Under the pieces are notes generated by a model. The model was not told where the DNA came from and ran no database searches. It was given only the letters and a program-made list of their open reading frames with translations. A stretch of DNA of 64,000 nucleotides from Nocardioides kongjuensis (GTDB lineage: Bacteria; Actinomycetota; Actinomycetes; Propionibacteriales; Nocardioidaceae): NCBI RefSeq assembly GCF_013409625.1, contig NZ_JACCBF010000001.1, positions 3,413,001-3,477,000 of the forward strand, written 5' to 3'. This document shows positions 7,236 to 15,893 of the stretch, piece by piece. A program made the translations under genes and the position numbers. Position 1 is the stretch's first letter. Every line of letters begins with the position of its first letter.

Positions 7236-8595
7236 TGTTGCGGACCTTGGGCACGTCGGTGCCGACAGCCGTGACGTCGTAGCGGCGGAACACCTCGCGC
7301 AGCACCTCCGTCCCCTCCATCAGCGAGAAGCCGGCGCCGATGCAACGGCGCACGCCGCCCCCGAACGGGATCCACACGTTCAGCGCGGGGACCTCGTCGC
7401 CGAGGAAGCGCTCGGGCCGGAACACGTCCGGGTCCGCGAAGTTCGACTCCTGCTGGTGGCTCATGATGATCGACGGGCCGACCGTCGTACCCGCCGGCAG
7501 GTCCCAGCCACCGACCGTGGCCGGTGCCATCAGGGTGCGCACCACCATCGGGATGATCGGGTGCAGCCGCATCGACTCCTTGAGCACCGCCTCGAGCCAC
7601 GCGTCGTCCCCCTCGTCGACCGCCCGCTGCGTGCGCGCGAGCAGGTCGGGGCTGCGGCCGACCTCGACCAGTGCCCACGACAGCGCGGACGCCGTGGTCT
7701 CGTGACCGGCGAGCAGGAGGGTCACCAGCTGGTCGCGCAGCTCGGTGTCGTCCAGGCCGCTGCCCGGCTCGTCGGGGTCGGTGGCGGCGAGCAGCCGGGA
7801 CAGCACGTCGGAGCGCTCACCGAGGTCGTGGGCGGCGCGGCGCTCGCGGATCTCGGCGTACATCAGCCGGTCCAGCTCGACCTGGTTGTCGACCGTACGG
7901 CGCCAGGGCCCGAGCCTCTGCAACCGCGGGTACGCCCAGCCGAGCAGGATCGCCGGGTGGATCTCGACCGTGTGGTTGACCGCGGGACGCAGCTTCGCGA
8001 GCCGGGTCTCGTCGGTCACGCCGAAGACGACGCGGAGGATGACCTCGAGGGTCAGCGAGTTCATCCGCTCGAGCGCCCGGAACGGCTCGCCCTCGCGCCA
8101 CGTGTCGACCTCCGCTGCGGCGACCTCGGCCACCAGGCCGCGGTAGCCGCGCAGGGCGTGCCCGAGGAAGGCCGGCATCAGCAGCTTGCGGGCCCGGTGG
8201 TGCTCGCCTGCGTCCTGGAGCAGCAGGGAGTGCTCCCCCATGATCGGGCCGAGGATCGCGTTGCCCTTGCCGGCGTGGAAGACCTCCGGGTCGGCCGCGA
8301 AGATCTCCTTGGTGACCTCGGGCCGGGTGAACAGCACGAGCGGTCGGTTCCCCGGGATGAGGTTGACCGTGTACGCGTCGCCGTACCTGCGGTGCAGCCA
8401 CGGGTGGAACTGGTGCCGGAAGCGCATCAGTGCGACCGTCTGCAGCAGCGCCGGCCAGCGCGGGCCGGGCGGCAGCTGGCCGGCCGGGACCGGGGCGAGG
8501 TCGCGTCCGCCCACCACGCTGCCGTGCCGGAACCGCCGCATGGTCAGCGCGCGGGTGTCGCCGTCGAGCTCCGTGCGCTCCGCCTCCATCGTCAT
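7186..8595 (-). CDS. Cytochrome P450
   Basis: This 469-residue protein has all the P450 landmarks: the I-helix AGHETTASALSW, the K-helix ExxR in LKESMRLHP, the PERF segment (DVFRPERFLG) and the haem-binding FGGGVRRCIG with Cys near residue 418. The proline-rich LPPGPRWP hinge follows a longer N-terminus that has no clear membrane anchor. It should be a soluble monooxygenase needing separate redox partners, none of which is adjacent. It lies 54 bp downstream of the large LuxR-type regulator on the same strand and is likely its target or operon partner. The CYP family cannot be fixed by eye. Confidence 0.93.
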   Translation of the reverse strand: MTMEAERTELDGDTRALTMRRFRHGSVVGGRDLAPVPAGQLPPGPRWPALLQTVALMRFRHQFHPWLHRRYGDAYTVNLIPGNRPLVLFTRPEVTKEIFAADPEVFHAGKGNAILGPIMGEHSLLLQDAGEHHRARKLLMPAFLGHALRGYRGLVAEVAAAEVDTWREGEPFRALERMNSLTLEVILRVVFGVTDETRLAKLRPAVNHTVEIHPAILLGWAYPRLQRLGPWRRTVDNQVELDRLMYAEIRERRAAHDLGERSDVLSRLLAATDPDEPGSGLDDTELRDQLVTLLLAGHETTASALSWALVEVGRSPDLLARTQRAVDEGDDAWLEAVLKESMRLHPIIPMVVRTLMAPATVGGWDLPAGTTVGPSIIMSHQQESNFADPDVFRPERFLGDEVPALNVWIPFGGGVRRCIGAGFSLMEGTEVLREVFRRYDVTAVGTDVPKVRNITSVPRRGARIRVRAR

Positions 8596-8649
8596 GCAAG
8601 GGACGCTACGCCGCGGCCGGGACGCCGGCCTCCGACCACGGTAGGAGAT

Positions 8650-11640
8650 CTACGGGAGGAGACCGTCGCGACGGGCGATCGCCGCCGCCTCGGTGCGCCC
8701 CGCCGCGCCGAGCTTGCCGAGGATGTTGGAGACGTGGACGCTCACCGTCTTGGTGCTGATGAACAGCTGCTTGCCGATCTCGCCGTTGGACCTCCCCTCG
8801 GCGACGAGCCCGAGGATCTCCAGCTCCCGCGCGGTCAGCGCGGCACCGCCGGAGTGGCTCGTCGTGGCGGCACCCCGCGCCGCGCCGGGCTCGGCCGCCA
8901 GGTCGGCGACGAGGAGCGGGGCGCCCAGCCGGTCGGCGAGGGCGCGCGCCTGGTCGGCCTCGTCGCGGGCCCGGGCGGTGTCGCCGAGGAGTCGCAGGAT
9001 CTGGGCGTACGCCGCCCGCACGCGGAGCAGCTCGGGCACGTTGCCGACCTTCACGGTCGAGTCGAGCGCGGCCTCCCAGGCGGCGAGCAGCTCGTCGCGG
9101 CGCGCCTCCTCACCGCCGGCGAGCCACTGCACCCGGTGGTGCTCGGCGACCAGGCGGTCGGTCCACATCCGGCCTTCGGGCCCCCAGGGGCCGCTGCGCT
9201 CGCGGATCGCGGCGAGGACCGCCTCACCGTCGGCGAGCAGCCGGTCGGCCCGGTCGACCAGACCACGACGCTCGGCGGCGCTGGCCCGCGGCATCGCCCG
9301 GGCGATCGCGGCGAGGGTACCGGCGGCGAGCCGGATCCGGCCGCCGAAGTACTCGCCCCAGATCCGCCCGAGGACGTCGACCACGTGGTCGTAGACCGCG
9401 ATCGCCGCCGCCGCGTCGCCACGATCGCCGTGGAACTCGATCTCGGCGCCGGAGCTGTAGACCGCGACGCCGCCCTCGTCCTCCCACAGCGGGCGCAGGG
9501 CGAGCAGCCGGTCGAGGACGTCCTCGCCGCGGGCGGCGAGGACCGAGAGCCGGGCGGGCTCGATGATGCCGCGCGGGATGGGTGGGCCGCTGAGCCCGTC
9601 GACGACGTCGACCAGCGCGAGCACGTCGTCCCACTCGCCGAGCAGGTAGCTGATCCGGGTCAGCTGCCAGCGCGACTCGATGCTGAAGGGTGCCCAGACC
9701 AGGCCGGCCTGCTCGCCGAGCGCCATCGCGGAGCGGAACCATCGCGCGGACTGCTCCCAGTCCCCGGAGTCCTGGTAGGAGCGGCCGAGCAGCCAGCGCC
9801 CCCGGATCTCGGCCTGGAAGGCACCGGCCCGCACGGCGCTGTCGACGGCCGACTCGAGGGTGCGGCGCAGCGCGTCCTGCTCGGACCCGGCGACGGTCTG
9901 CACCCGCAGCCCGCTGAGCGTGGTGACGATGTCGGAGGCCAGCTGCGGCATCGCGAGCCGCTCGGCCAGCGCGAGGGCCTCGGTCGCGAGCGCCTCGGCC
10001 TCGTCCTGCTGGTCGCGGCGGTAGGCCCCGAGGATCCGGGCGTGCGCGGCCAGCGCCTTGGCCCGCAGCGGGCTCTCGCCCTCGGGAGCCAGCGCGAGCG
10101 CCTCGGCGGAGATGGCGACCGGGTCGAGCTCGGTCTCGGTCATCGAGAGCACCTCGGCGTGGGTGCTGAGCAGCCGGGACCGGTCGGCTGCGGGCGCGTC
10201 GGGCGGCAGCTGCGCGAGCCGGGCGGCGACCAGCTGGCCGGCGCGGACGGCGTTGCCGCCGGTGATCAGGGCGGTGGCGGCGCGGACCACCAGCTTGGCG
10301 TGGTCGACCTCCAGCCGGGCGACGCGCTCGGGGTCCTCGAGCAGCTCGAGCGCCTGCTGGTAGTGGTCGGCCGCCTCGTCGGGGCCGCCCACCGCCATCG
10401 CCTCGTCGCCGGCCTCGATGCTCGCCGTCACGGCCCGGTCGAGGTCGTTGGCCCGGCGGGCGTGGCGGGCCAGCTCGGCCGACGTACCGCCGGCGGCGCC
10501 GCTCGACAGCGCGGCGACGTAGCGCGCGTGCAGCCGGACCCGCTCGCCGGGCAGCAGGTCGTCGTAGATCGCCTCGCCGAGCAGCGCGTGGCGGAAGGCG
10601 TAGAGGTGTCCGCCCACCTCGAGGACGTTCATCTCGACGGCCTGACGGATGCCGGAGTCGAGCTGGTCGACGGGGACGTCGGCCGTGGCGGCGAGCAGGT
10701 CGTGGGTGACCCGGCGCCCCGCGACGCTGGCGACGCGGACGACGTGGCGGGCCTCCTCGGAGAGGCGGTCGAGCCGGACCAGCAGCAGGTCGGCCAGGTC
10801 GCCGGGCACGTCGCCCTCGGCGCAGGACCCCGAGGCGACGAGCTCCTCGACGAAGAAGGCGTTGCCCTCGGCGCGCTCGACGATCCGGTTGACGGAGCGC
10901 TCGTCGAGGCCGGCCGGCGCGAGCTCGCCCACCAGCGCCCGCACGGCCTCCGCCGGCAGCGGGCCGAGACCCAGGCGCCCGACCTGGGGCAGCCGGGTCC
11001 ACTCGGCGACCTGGCGGCGCAGCGGGTGACGGCGGTGCAGGTCGTCGGAGCGGTACGACGCCACGATGGCCACCGGCCGCGCGAAGGCCCGGGTGAACAG
11101 GAACCCGAGCATGTCGCGGGTCGACTGGTCGGCCCAGTGCAGGTCCTCGACCACCAGCAGCACCGGCGCCTCGGTCGCCGCCGCCTCGAGCAGCGCGTGC
11201 ACGGCCACGAAGGTGTCGCCGCGGTCGGCGCCGCGGCTGTGCTCGTCGGACGACTCGTCGCCGACCACGCGCGTGCGCCGTCCCGGCTGGAGCCGGGTCA
11301 GCGCCGGGTGGATGGCGGCGACCGCCTCGACCAGCTCCGGGTGGCTGGCGTCGAGCCGGCCCAGCACCTCGCTGAAGGGGAGGTAGGGCAGCGCGCTGTC
11401 GCCGAAGTCGAGGCAGTGCCCGGCCAGCACCTGCCAGCCGCTGTCGAGGGCGTGGTCGCGCAGTGCCCGCAGCAGCCGGGTCTTGCCGACGCCGGCGTCG
11501 CCGGACAGCAGCACCGCTCGCCGGGACGTCCCGGTCTCGGCGGCGCTGACGGCGTCGTCGAGCACGGCGATCGCCTCGGCGAGCTCGGTGTCACGCCCGA
11601 CCATGGTCAGGCTGCTGTGTGCGGCCACGGGCACCATCAT
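8650..11640 (-). CDS. Large ATP-binding LuxR-family regulator (LAL)
   Basis: At about 996 residues the protein has the LAL layout. An N-terminal AAA/NB-type ATPase carries Walker A (SGDAGVGKTRLL, near residue 50) and Walker B (VLLVVEDLHWADQ). A long alpha-helical TPR-like middle follows, then a C-terminal LuxR helix-turn-helix (LTARELEILGLVAEGRSNGEIGKQLF followed by KTVSVHVSNILGKLG). LALs bind inducers and switch on linked operons. The ATG at 11640 is chosen, with another ATG three bases later; a TTG farther upstream is possible. The P450 gene follows 54 bp downstream, so regulation of P450 expression is a reasonable inference. Confidence 0.88.
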   Translation of the reverse strand: MMVPVAAHSSLTMVGRDTELAEAIAVLDDAVSAAETGTSRRAVLLSGDAGVGKTRLLRALRDHALDSGWQVLAGHCLDFGDSALPYLPFSEVLGRLDASHPELVEAVAAIHPALTRLQPGRRTRVVGDESSDEHSRGADRGDTFVAVHALLEAAATEAPVLLVVEDLHWADQSTRDMLGFLFTRAFARPVAIVASYRSDDLHRRHPLRRQVAEWTRLPQVGRLGLGPLPAEAVRALVGELAPAGLDERSVNRIVERAEGNAFFVEELVASGSCAEGDVPGDLADLLLVRLDRLSEEARHVVRVASVAGRRVTHDLLAATADVPVDQLDSGIRQAVEMNVLEVGGHLYAFRHALLGEAIYDDLLPGERVRLHARYVAALSSGAAGGTSAELARHARRANDLDRAVTASIEAGDEAMAVGGPDEAADHYQQALELLEDPERVARLEVDHAKLVVRAATALITGGNAVRAGQLVAARLAQLPPDAPAADRSRLLSTHAEVLSMTETELDPVAISAEALALAPEGESPLRAKALAAHARILGAYRRDQQDEAEALATEALALAERLAMPQLASDIVTTLSGLRVQTVAGSEQDALRRTLESAVDSAVRAGAFQAEIRGRWLLGRSYQDSGDWEQSARWFRSAMALGEQAGLVWAPFSIESRWQLTRISYLLGEWDDVLALVDVVDGLSGPPIPRGIIEPARLSVLAARGEDVLDRLLALRPLWEDEGGVAVYSSGAEIEFHGDRGDAAAAIAVYDHVVDVLGRIWGEYFGGRIRLAAGTLAAIARAMPRASAAERRGLVDRADRLLADGEAVLAAIRERSGPWGPEGRMWTDRLVAEHHRVQWLAGGEEARRDELLAAWEAALDSTVKVGNVPELLRVRAAYAQILRLLGDTARARDEADQARALADRLGAPLLVADLAAEPGAARGAATTSHSGGAALTARELEILGLVAEGRSNGEIGKQLFISTKTVSVHVSNILGKLGAAGRTEAAAIARRDGLLP

Positions 11641-11681
11641 GGCGCCCGCCACCGACAGGGTGGACAAGTGCTGCGACCGGG

Positions 11682-11834
11682 TCAGCGCGTGTGGCGCTCG
11701 ATGCTCGGGTCGGTGGCGGCGATCCGCCGCAGCCAGGAGATGCGGCTGCGCCCCGCCCGGCTGGCGGCCACGCCGCGGGCCGCCTGCTGGCGGCGGTACT
11801 CGTTCTCTGCGTTGAGGTAGTAGTTGCTGCTCAT
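11682..11834 (-). CDS. Small basic protein, 50 aa, unknown
   Basis: An ATG at 11834 opens a 50-codon frame ending in TGA at 11682. The product starts MSSNYYLNAENEYRRQQAAR and continues with a basic, Arg-rich helix (SRAGRSRISWLRRIAATDPS) ending in IERHTR. Codon third positions are G/C as in neighbouring genes, which supports coding. It sits 41 bp upstream of the LAL gene on the same strand. The protein is too small for a domain call; an amphipathic basic helix could bind nucleic acid or membrane, but this is not shown. Confidence 0.55.
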   Translation of the reverse strand: MSSNYYLNAENEYRRQQAARGVAASRAGRSRISWLRRIAATDPSIERHTR

Positions 11835-11852
11835 GACGTAGAGACTCGTCCT

Positions 11853-11910
11853 CTGAGGTAGTCCCCCACATCGGACACGTTCCCTATGTTCGGCTCCTGC
11901 CCTACCTCAG
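11853..11910. promoter_or_regulatory. Inverted repeat in a divergent promoter region
   Basis: CTGAGGTAG (11853-11861) and its reverse complement CTACCTCAG (11902-11910) face each other across 40 bp between the 50-residue protein and the nitroreductase. A related TTGAGGTAG occurs inside the first codons of the small gene. This could be a looped operator for a regulator such as the nearby LAL protein, but only the repeat itself is seen. Confidence 0.35.
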
Positions 11911-11972
11911 GTTCCGGGCCGGGCGCCTCGCACCGCCTCAGACGCACCCCCGGGCCCCCTAGGCTTGGGGCC

Positions 11973-12626
11973 GTGGAGTTCGCCGAGGTGGTACGCCGAC
12001 GCCGGATGACGCGCGCCTACACCTCCACCCCGGTCGACCCCGCCGTCCTCGAGCGGGCGCTCGACCACGCCACCCGCGCACCGAGCGCCGGCTTCTCCCA
12101 GGGGTGGGGCTTCGTCGTGCTCGACACCCCGCCGAGCGTGCGCGGGTTCTGGGAGGCGCAGGCCGACACGTCGGCACCCGACCGCTGGCTGGCCGGGATG
12201 ATGAGTGCGCCCGTGGTCGTCGTGCCGTGCAGCCGACGCGACGCCTACCTCGACCGGTACGCCGAGGCGGACAAGCGTCGCGCCGGGCTGGCCGACCACG
12301 ACGCCGACCGCTGGGCGATGCCGTACTGGCACCTCGACACCGCGATGGCCGCCCTGCTGCTGCTCCAGTCGGTCACCGACGCCGGCCTCGGCGCCTGCTT
12401 CTTCGGGCTGGTCCCCGGCCGGGTCGACGCCGTCAAGGAGGTCCTCGGACTGGTCGACGGCGACGACGGGCAGGCACCGCACCCGATCGGCGCGATCACG
12501 ATCGGCCACCCGGCCCCACGCAGCACCGGTGCGCAGGGCTCGGCGAGCCGGCGGCGTCGTACGCCGTGGCAGGAGGTGGCCCACCGCGGCCGCTGGGGCG
12601 CCGGCTGGGCGGGGCAGGACGCCTGA
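11973..12626 (+). CDS. Nitroreductase-family protein
   Basis: The GTG at 11973 gives 217 residues opening with VEFAEVVRRRRMTRAYTSTPV, the usual FMN-binding start of the nitroreductase fold. RAPSAGFSQGWGFVVL follows, then LDTAMAALLLLQSVTDAGLGACFFG. The enzyme would use FMN and NAD(P)H to reduce a nitro, quinone or ene substrate. It overlaps the ABC exporter start by one base (TGATG), so both are made from one transcript. The C-terminal tail is basic and Arg/Ser-rich. Confidence 0.85.
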   Translation: MEFAEVVRRRRMTRAYTSTPVDPAVLERALDHATRAPSAGFSQGWGFVVLDTPPSVRGFWEAQADTSAPDRWLAGMMSAPVVVVPCSRRDAYLDRYAEADKRRAGLADHDADRWAMPYWHLDTAMAALLLLQSVTDAGLGACFFGLVPGRVDAVKEVLGLVDGDDGQAPHPIGAITIGHPAPRSTGAQGSASRRRRTPWQEVAHRGRWGAGWAGQDA

Positions 12627-14584
12627 TGCGGCCCAGCCCGGTGGTGACCCACCTGACCACGGCGGACCTGCGCAAGCGCGAGCCGGTACTGCCCCGGATC
12701 GCCCACCTGCTGCGGCCCTACCGCGGCAAGATCGGGCTCGTCCTGGTCGCGGTGCTCGCCGCGGCGGCGCTGCAGGCGATGGTGCCCTTCCTGACCAGGG
12801 CGGTGTTCGACGACGCGCTCTTCCCGCTCGACGGCAGCGGCCCGCACCTGCACCTGCTGGCCTGGCTGATCGCCGGCATGTGCGCGATCCCGGTGGTGGC
12901 GGCGCTGATCGGCATCGTGCAGATGTGGCTGACCTCGACGGTCGGGAACTCCGCGATGGCCGACCTGCGCGGCGACCTCTTCGAGCACCTGCAGAAGATG
13001 GAGCTGGCGTTCTTCACCGCCACCAAGACCGGCGCGATCCAGTCCCGGCTGGCCAACGACGTCGCCGGTGTCCGCACGGTGCTGACCGACACCGCGACCA
13101 CGATCGTGCAGAACTCGGTCACCGTGACGGCGGCGTTCGTGTCGATGATCGTGCTGTCGTGGCAGCTGACCCTGCTCACCTTGTTCCTGATGCCGCTGTT
13201 CGTCGGCCTGCAGTTCCGGGTCGGGCGCGCGCGGCAGCGGCTGGCCCGTCGTACCCAGGAGTCCCTCTCCGAGATGACCGCCATCACCGAGGAGGCCCTG
13301 TCGGTGAGCGGCATCCTGCTCGCGAAGGTGTTCAACCGGGCCGAGTCGGAGGTCGAGCGCTACCGCGAGGCCAACCGCAGGCAGACCCGGCTGCAGGTCG
13401 AGCAGGCGATGACCGGGCGCACCTTCTTCGCGATGGTGCAGACCTTCTTCGCGATCACGCCCGCGCTGATCTACCTGGTCACCGGCTGGATCATCACCGG
13501 CCACGTCCCCGTCGGCGCCGACACGATCACCGCCGGCACCCTGGTCGCGTTCACGACGCTGCAGAGCCGGCTGCAGATGCCGCTGCTCCAGCTGATGCGC
13601 GTGACGCTCGACGTGCAGACCTCGATGGCGCTGTTCCGCCGGATCTTCGAGTACCTCGACCTCGAGCCCGCGATCACCGAACGTCCCGGCGCGATCGCCC
13701 TCGACCCCGACAAGCTGCAGGGTCGGGTCGAGCTGCGCGGCGTCCGCTTCCGCTACCCCGAGCCGCGCTCGCTGTCCGGCACCGTCAACCGCGACCGGTT
13801 CGGCGAGACAGGGGTGCGGATCGAGGACGACGAGGAGCGGCCGACCGGATCGAGCTGGGCCCTCGACGACGTGTCGCTGGTGGTCGAGCCCGGCCAGCTC
13901 GCCGCGATCGTGGGCCCGTCGGGCAGCGGCAAGACCACGGCGACGTACCTCGTCCCGCGGTTCTACGACGTCACCGAGGGCGCGGTCCTCATCGACGGGT
14001 ACGACGTGCGCGACCTGACCCTGTCGTCGCTGGCCGACGCGGTCGGGATGGTCACCCAGGAGCCGTACCTCTTCCACGGCACGATCCGCGACAACATCGC
14101 CTATGCCCGGCCCGACGCGAGCTCGGAGGAGATCGTGCAGGCGGCCCGCGACGCCAACATCCACGACCGGATCATGGGCTTTCCCGAGGGCTACGAGACG
14201 ATCACCGGCGAGCGCGGCTACCGCCTGTCCGGCGGCGAGAAGCAGCGGCTCGCGATCGCGCGGGTGCTGCTCAAGGACCCGAGGATCCTGATCCTCGACG
14301 AGGCCACCTCGGCCCTCGACAACGAGACCGAGCGGCTGGTCCAGGAGGCGCTCGAGCGCGCCACCCGGTCGCGCACCACGATCGCCATCGCCCACCGGCT
14401 CTCCACGATCCGCTCCGCCGACGTCATCTTCGGCCTCGAGGACGGCCACCTCGTCGAGCAGGGCACCCACGACGACCTGCTGCTGGCCGGCGGCCTCTAC
14501 AAGCGGCTGTACGACGAGCAGTTCTCCCGCACCCCCGCCGGCACCCCCTGGTGCGACCCGCGGCGTGCGGACGTCCCGCTGTAG
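12626..14584 (+). CDS. ABC exporter, fused permease and ATPase
   Basis: This 652-residue half-transporter has six predicted membrane helices (residues about 35-325) followed by the ATPase. Walker A is GPSGSGKTT near residue 430, then the Q-loop VTQEPYLF, signature LSGGEKQRLAIAR, Walker B ILILDEATSALD and H-loop IAIAHRLST. All catalytic elements are intact, so it should work as a homodimeric type IV exporter. Between the A-loop strand (VRFRYPEP) and the first Walker strand there is an insertion of about 30 acidic residues (TVNRDRFGETGVRIEDDEER) not usual in the family. It is coupled to the nitroreductase and ends 10 bp from the convergent PucR gene. Confidence 0.93.
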   Translation: MRPSPVVTHLTTADLRKREPVLPRIAHLLRPYRGKIGLVLVAVLAAAALQAMVPFLTRAVFDDALFPLDGSGPHLHLLAWLIAGMCAIPVVAALIGIVQMWLTSTVGNSAMADLRGDLFEHLQKMELAFFTATKTGAIQSRLANDVAGVRTVLTDTATTIVQNSVTVTAAFVSMIVLSWQLTLLTLFLMPLFVGLQFRVGRARQRLARRTQESLSEMTAITEEALSVSGILLAKVFNRAESEVERYREANRRQTRLQVEQAMTGRTFFAMVQTFFAITPALIYLVTGWIITGHVPVGADTITAGTLVAFTTLQSRLQMPLLQLMRVTLDVQTSMALFRRIFEYLDLEPAITERPGAIALDPDKLQGRVELRGVRFRYPEPRSLSGTVNRDRFGETGVRIEDDEERPTGSSWALDDVSLVVEPGQLAAIVGPSGSGKTTATYLVPRFYDVTEGAVLIDGYDVRDLTLSSLADAVGMVTQEPYLFHGTIRDNIAYARPDASSEEIVQAARDANIHDRIMGFPEGYETITGERGYRLSGGEKQRLAIARVLLKDPRILILDEATSALDNETERLVQEALERATRSRTTIAIAHRLSTIRSADVIFGLEDGHLVEQGTHDDLLLAGGLYKRLYDEQFSRTPAGTPWCDPRRADVPL

Positions 14585-14594
14585 CTGGTGTCAC

Positions 14595-15776
14595 TCACCC
14601 CAGCCCGAGGATGCGCACGCACTCCAGCGCGACGTACAGCTCGGCGGCGTCGACGGGTCGGGCGAGGTCGCGGCCGGTGATCTCCTCGAGCCGCCGGATC
14701 CGGTAGCGCACGGTGTTGCGGTGCACGTGCAGCTCGCGGGCGGCCGTCGAGGTGGAGCCGCCGGCGGCGAGCCAGGCGCGGGCGGTCGCGAAGACCACGG
14801 CCCGGTCGTCCTCGGGCAGCGCCATGACCGGCGCGAGCACGGCGTCGACGAGCACCCGGGCCTGGTCCGGGCTCGCGGCCAGCAGTACGGCGAGCGGGTC
14901 GGCGCCGAACCGGCCGACGACCGCAGCGCCGGGCGAGACCGCGGCACAGGCCACCCGGGCCTGGCGCCGCGCCTCCTGGATGTCGTCGAGGCGGCCGACG
15001 ACGGTGCTGACCCCGACCCGGGCCTGGGCCAGGCCCGTGAGCACCTCGACGAGGTGCTCGGCGCCGAACCCGAACCGGAGGGCGACCACGCCCTCCTGGT
15101 GGTCGTGGTCGAGCCGCCACGCCGAGCGCACGTTGGCGCGGCGCAGCGCCCGCTCGACGTCGGGCAGCCCCTCGGCGCCGGGCGTCGGCGACTCGGCCGA
15201 CACCACGACGTACTCCGTCGCGCGGCCCAGGTCGAGCATGCCGGCCGTCTCGCCGACGTAGGCCGTGGCGTCGGCGTCACCGTCGAGCAGGGAGCCGACC
15301 AGCACCGCGCGCATCTGCCCGTCGCGGCGGGCGCGGTCGGCCAGGGCTCGGCGGTAGGCGTCGGTGACGTCGGCCGCCAGCTGGTCGCTGACCGCCCAGA
15401 TGTCGGCGGCGGCGAGCAGCAGCCGGTCGCGGTCCTCGGGGTCGGCCCGGTCGACGAGCACCTCCCAGATGAACCGTGAGCCGACCCGGAAGGCCTGCAG
15501 CACCATCGCGTACGGGACGCCCTGCTCGGCCCGGGTGGTTCCGGTCTCACTGGGGGTCTCGGACGCGCTGACGTCGCCGGCCAGGTTGCCGAGGATGTAG
15601 CGGGCGTTGAGCGTGCACGACGCGACGAGCTCCTCGTGGGTCACGACCTCGCCGCCGTCGTACACCGGGATCTCGTCGCGGATCCGCTGGGCCATCGCCG
15701 CGCCGAGCTGCTCGGACTCCGGCAGCAGCCGCGCACTGAGCTTGCGCACCTCGGCGTTCACGTCCGGTCCACTCAC
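14595..15776 (-). CDS. PucR/CdaR-family transcriptional regulator
   Basis: This 393-residue protein has the family layout: an N-terminal helical sensor region, a central degenerate GGDEF-like domain and a C-terminal PucR helix-turn-helix ([25 protein letters not shown]). It is transcribed divergently from phaC, with 117 bp and a TGTGC-ATGC-GCACA palindrome between them. The natural reading is that it controls the PHA genes and itself. A second regulator of the same family at 22781-23974 sits beside lipid genes. Confidence 0.85.
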   Translation of the reverse strand: MSGPDVNAEVRKLSARLLPESEQLGAAMAQRIRDEIPVYDGGEVVTHEELVASCTLNARYILGNLAGDVSASETPSETGTTRAEQGVPYAMVLQAFRVGSRFIWEVLVDRADPEDRDRLLLAAADIWAVSDQLAADVTDAYRRALADRARRDGQMRAVLVGSLLDGDADATAYVGETAGMLDLGRATEYVVVSAESPTPGAEGLPDVERALRRANVRSAWRLDHDHQEGVVALRFGFGAEHLVEVLTGLAQARVGVSTVVGRLDDIQEARRQARVACAAVSPGAAVVGRFGADPLAVLLAASPDQARVLVDAVLAPVMALPEDDRAVVFATARAWLAAGGSTSTAARELHVHRNTVRYRIRRLEEITGRDLARPVDAAELYVALECVRILGLG

Positions 15777-15810
15777 AGGACCGAGACTAGGGCCTGGCTC
15801 GGCCCGCCGT

Positions 15811-15824
15811 TGTGCATGCGCACA
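15811..15824. promoter_or_regulatory. Candidate PucR operator upstream of phaC
   Basis: TGTGCATGCGCACA is a palindrome with 5-bp arms around ATGC, placed in the middle of the divergent PucR/phaC gap. The assignment to PucR rests on position only. Confidence 0.4.
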
Positions 15825-15893
15825 CAGGATGCCCGGGAATCTCGGTGCCCACGGCCGAAGCGCCGGCCCGTCCCCGAGGACGACAGTTGGGTC

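Noticed and set aside
7456..11820. 1454-residue open frame on the plus strand opposite the P450 and LAL genes
   Set aside because: It is the antisense shadow of two clear genes. The composition is that of a mirrored high-GC reading frame, with no domains.
12205..14706. 833-residue frame overlapping the nitroreductase and ABC exporter
   Set aside because: Same-strand out-of-frame shadow made of Arg/Pro/Ala. The exporter motifs are complete in the other frame.
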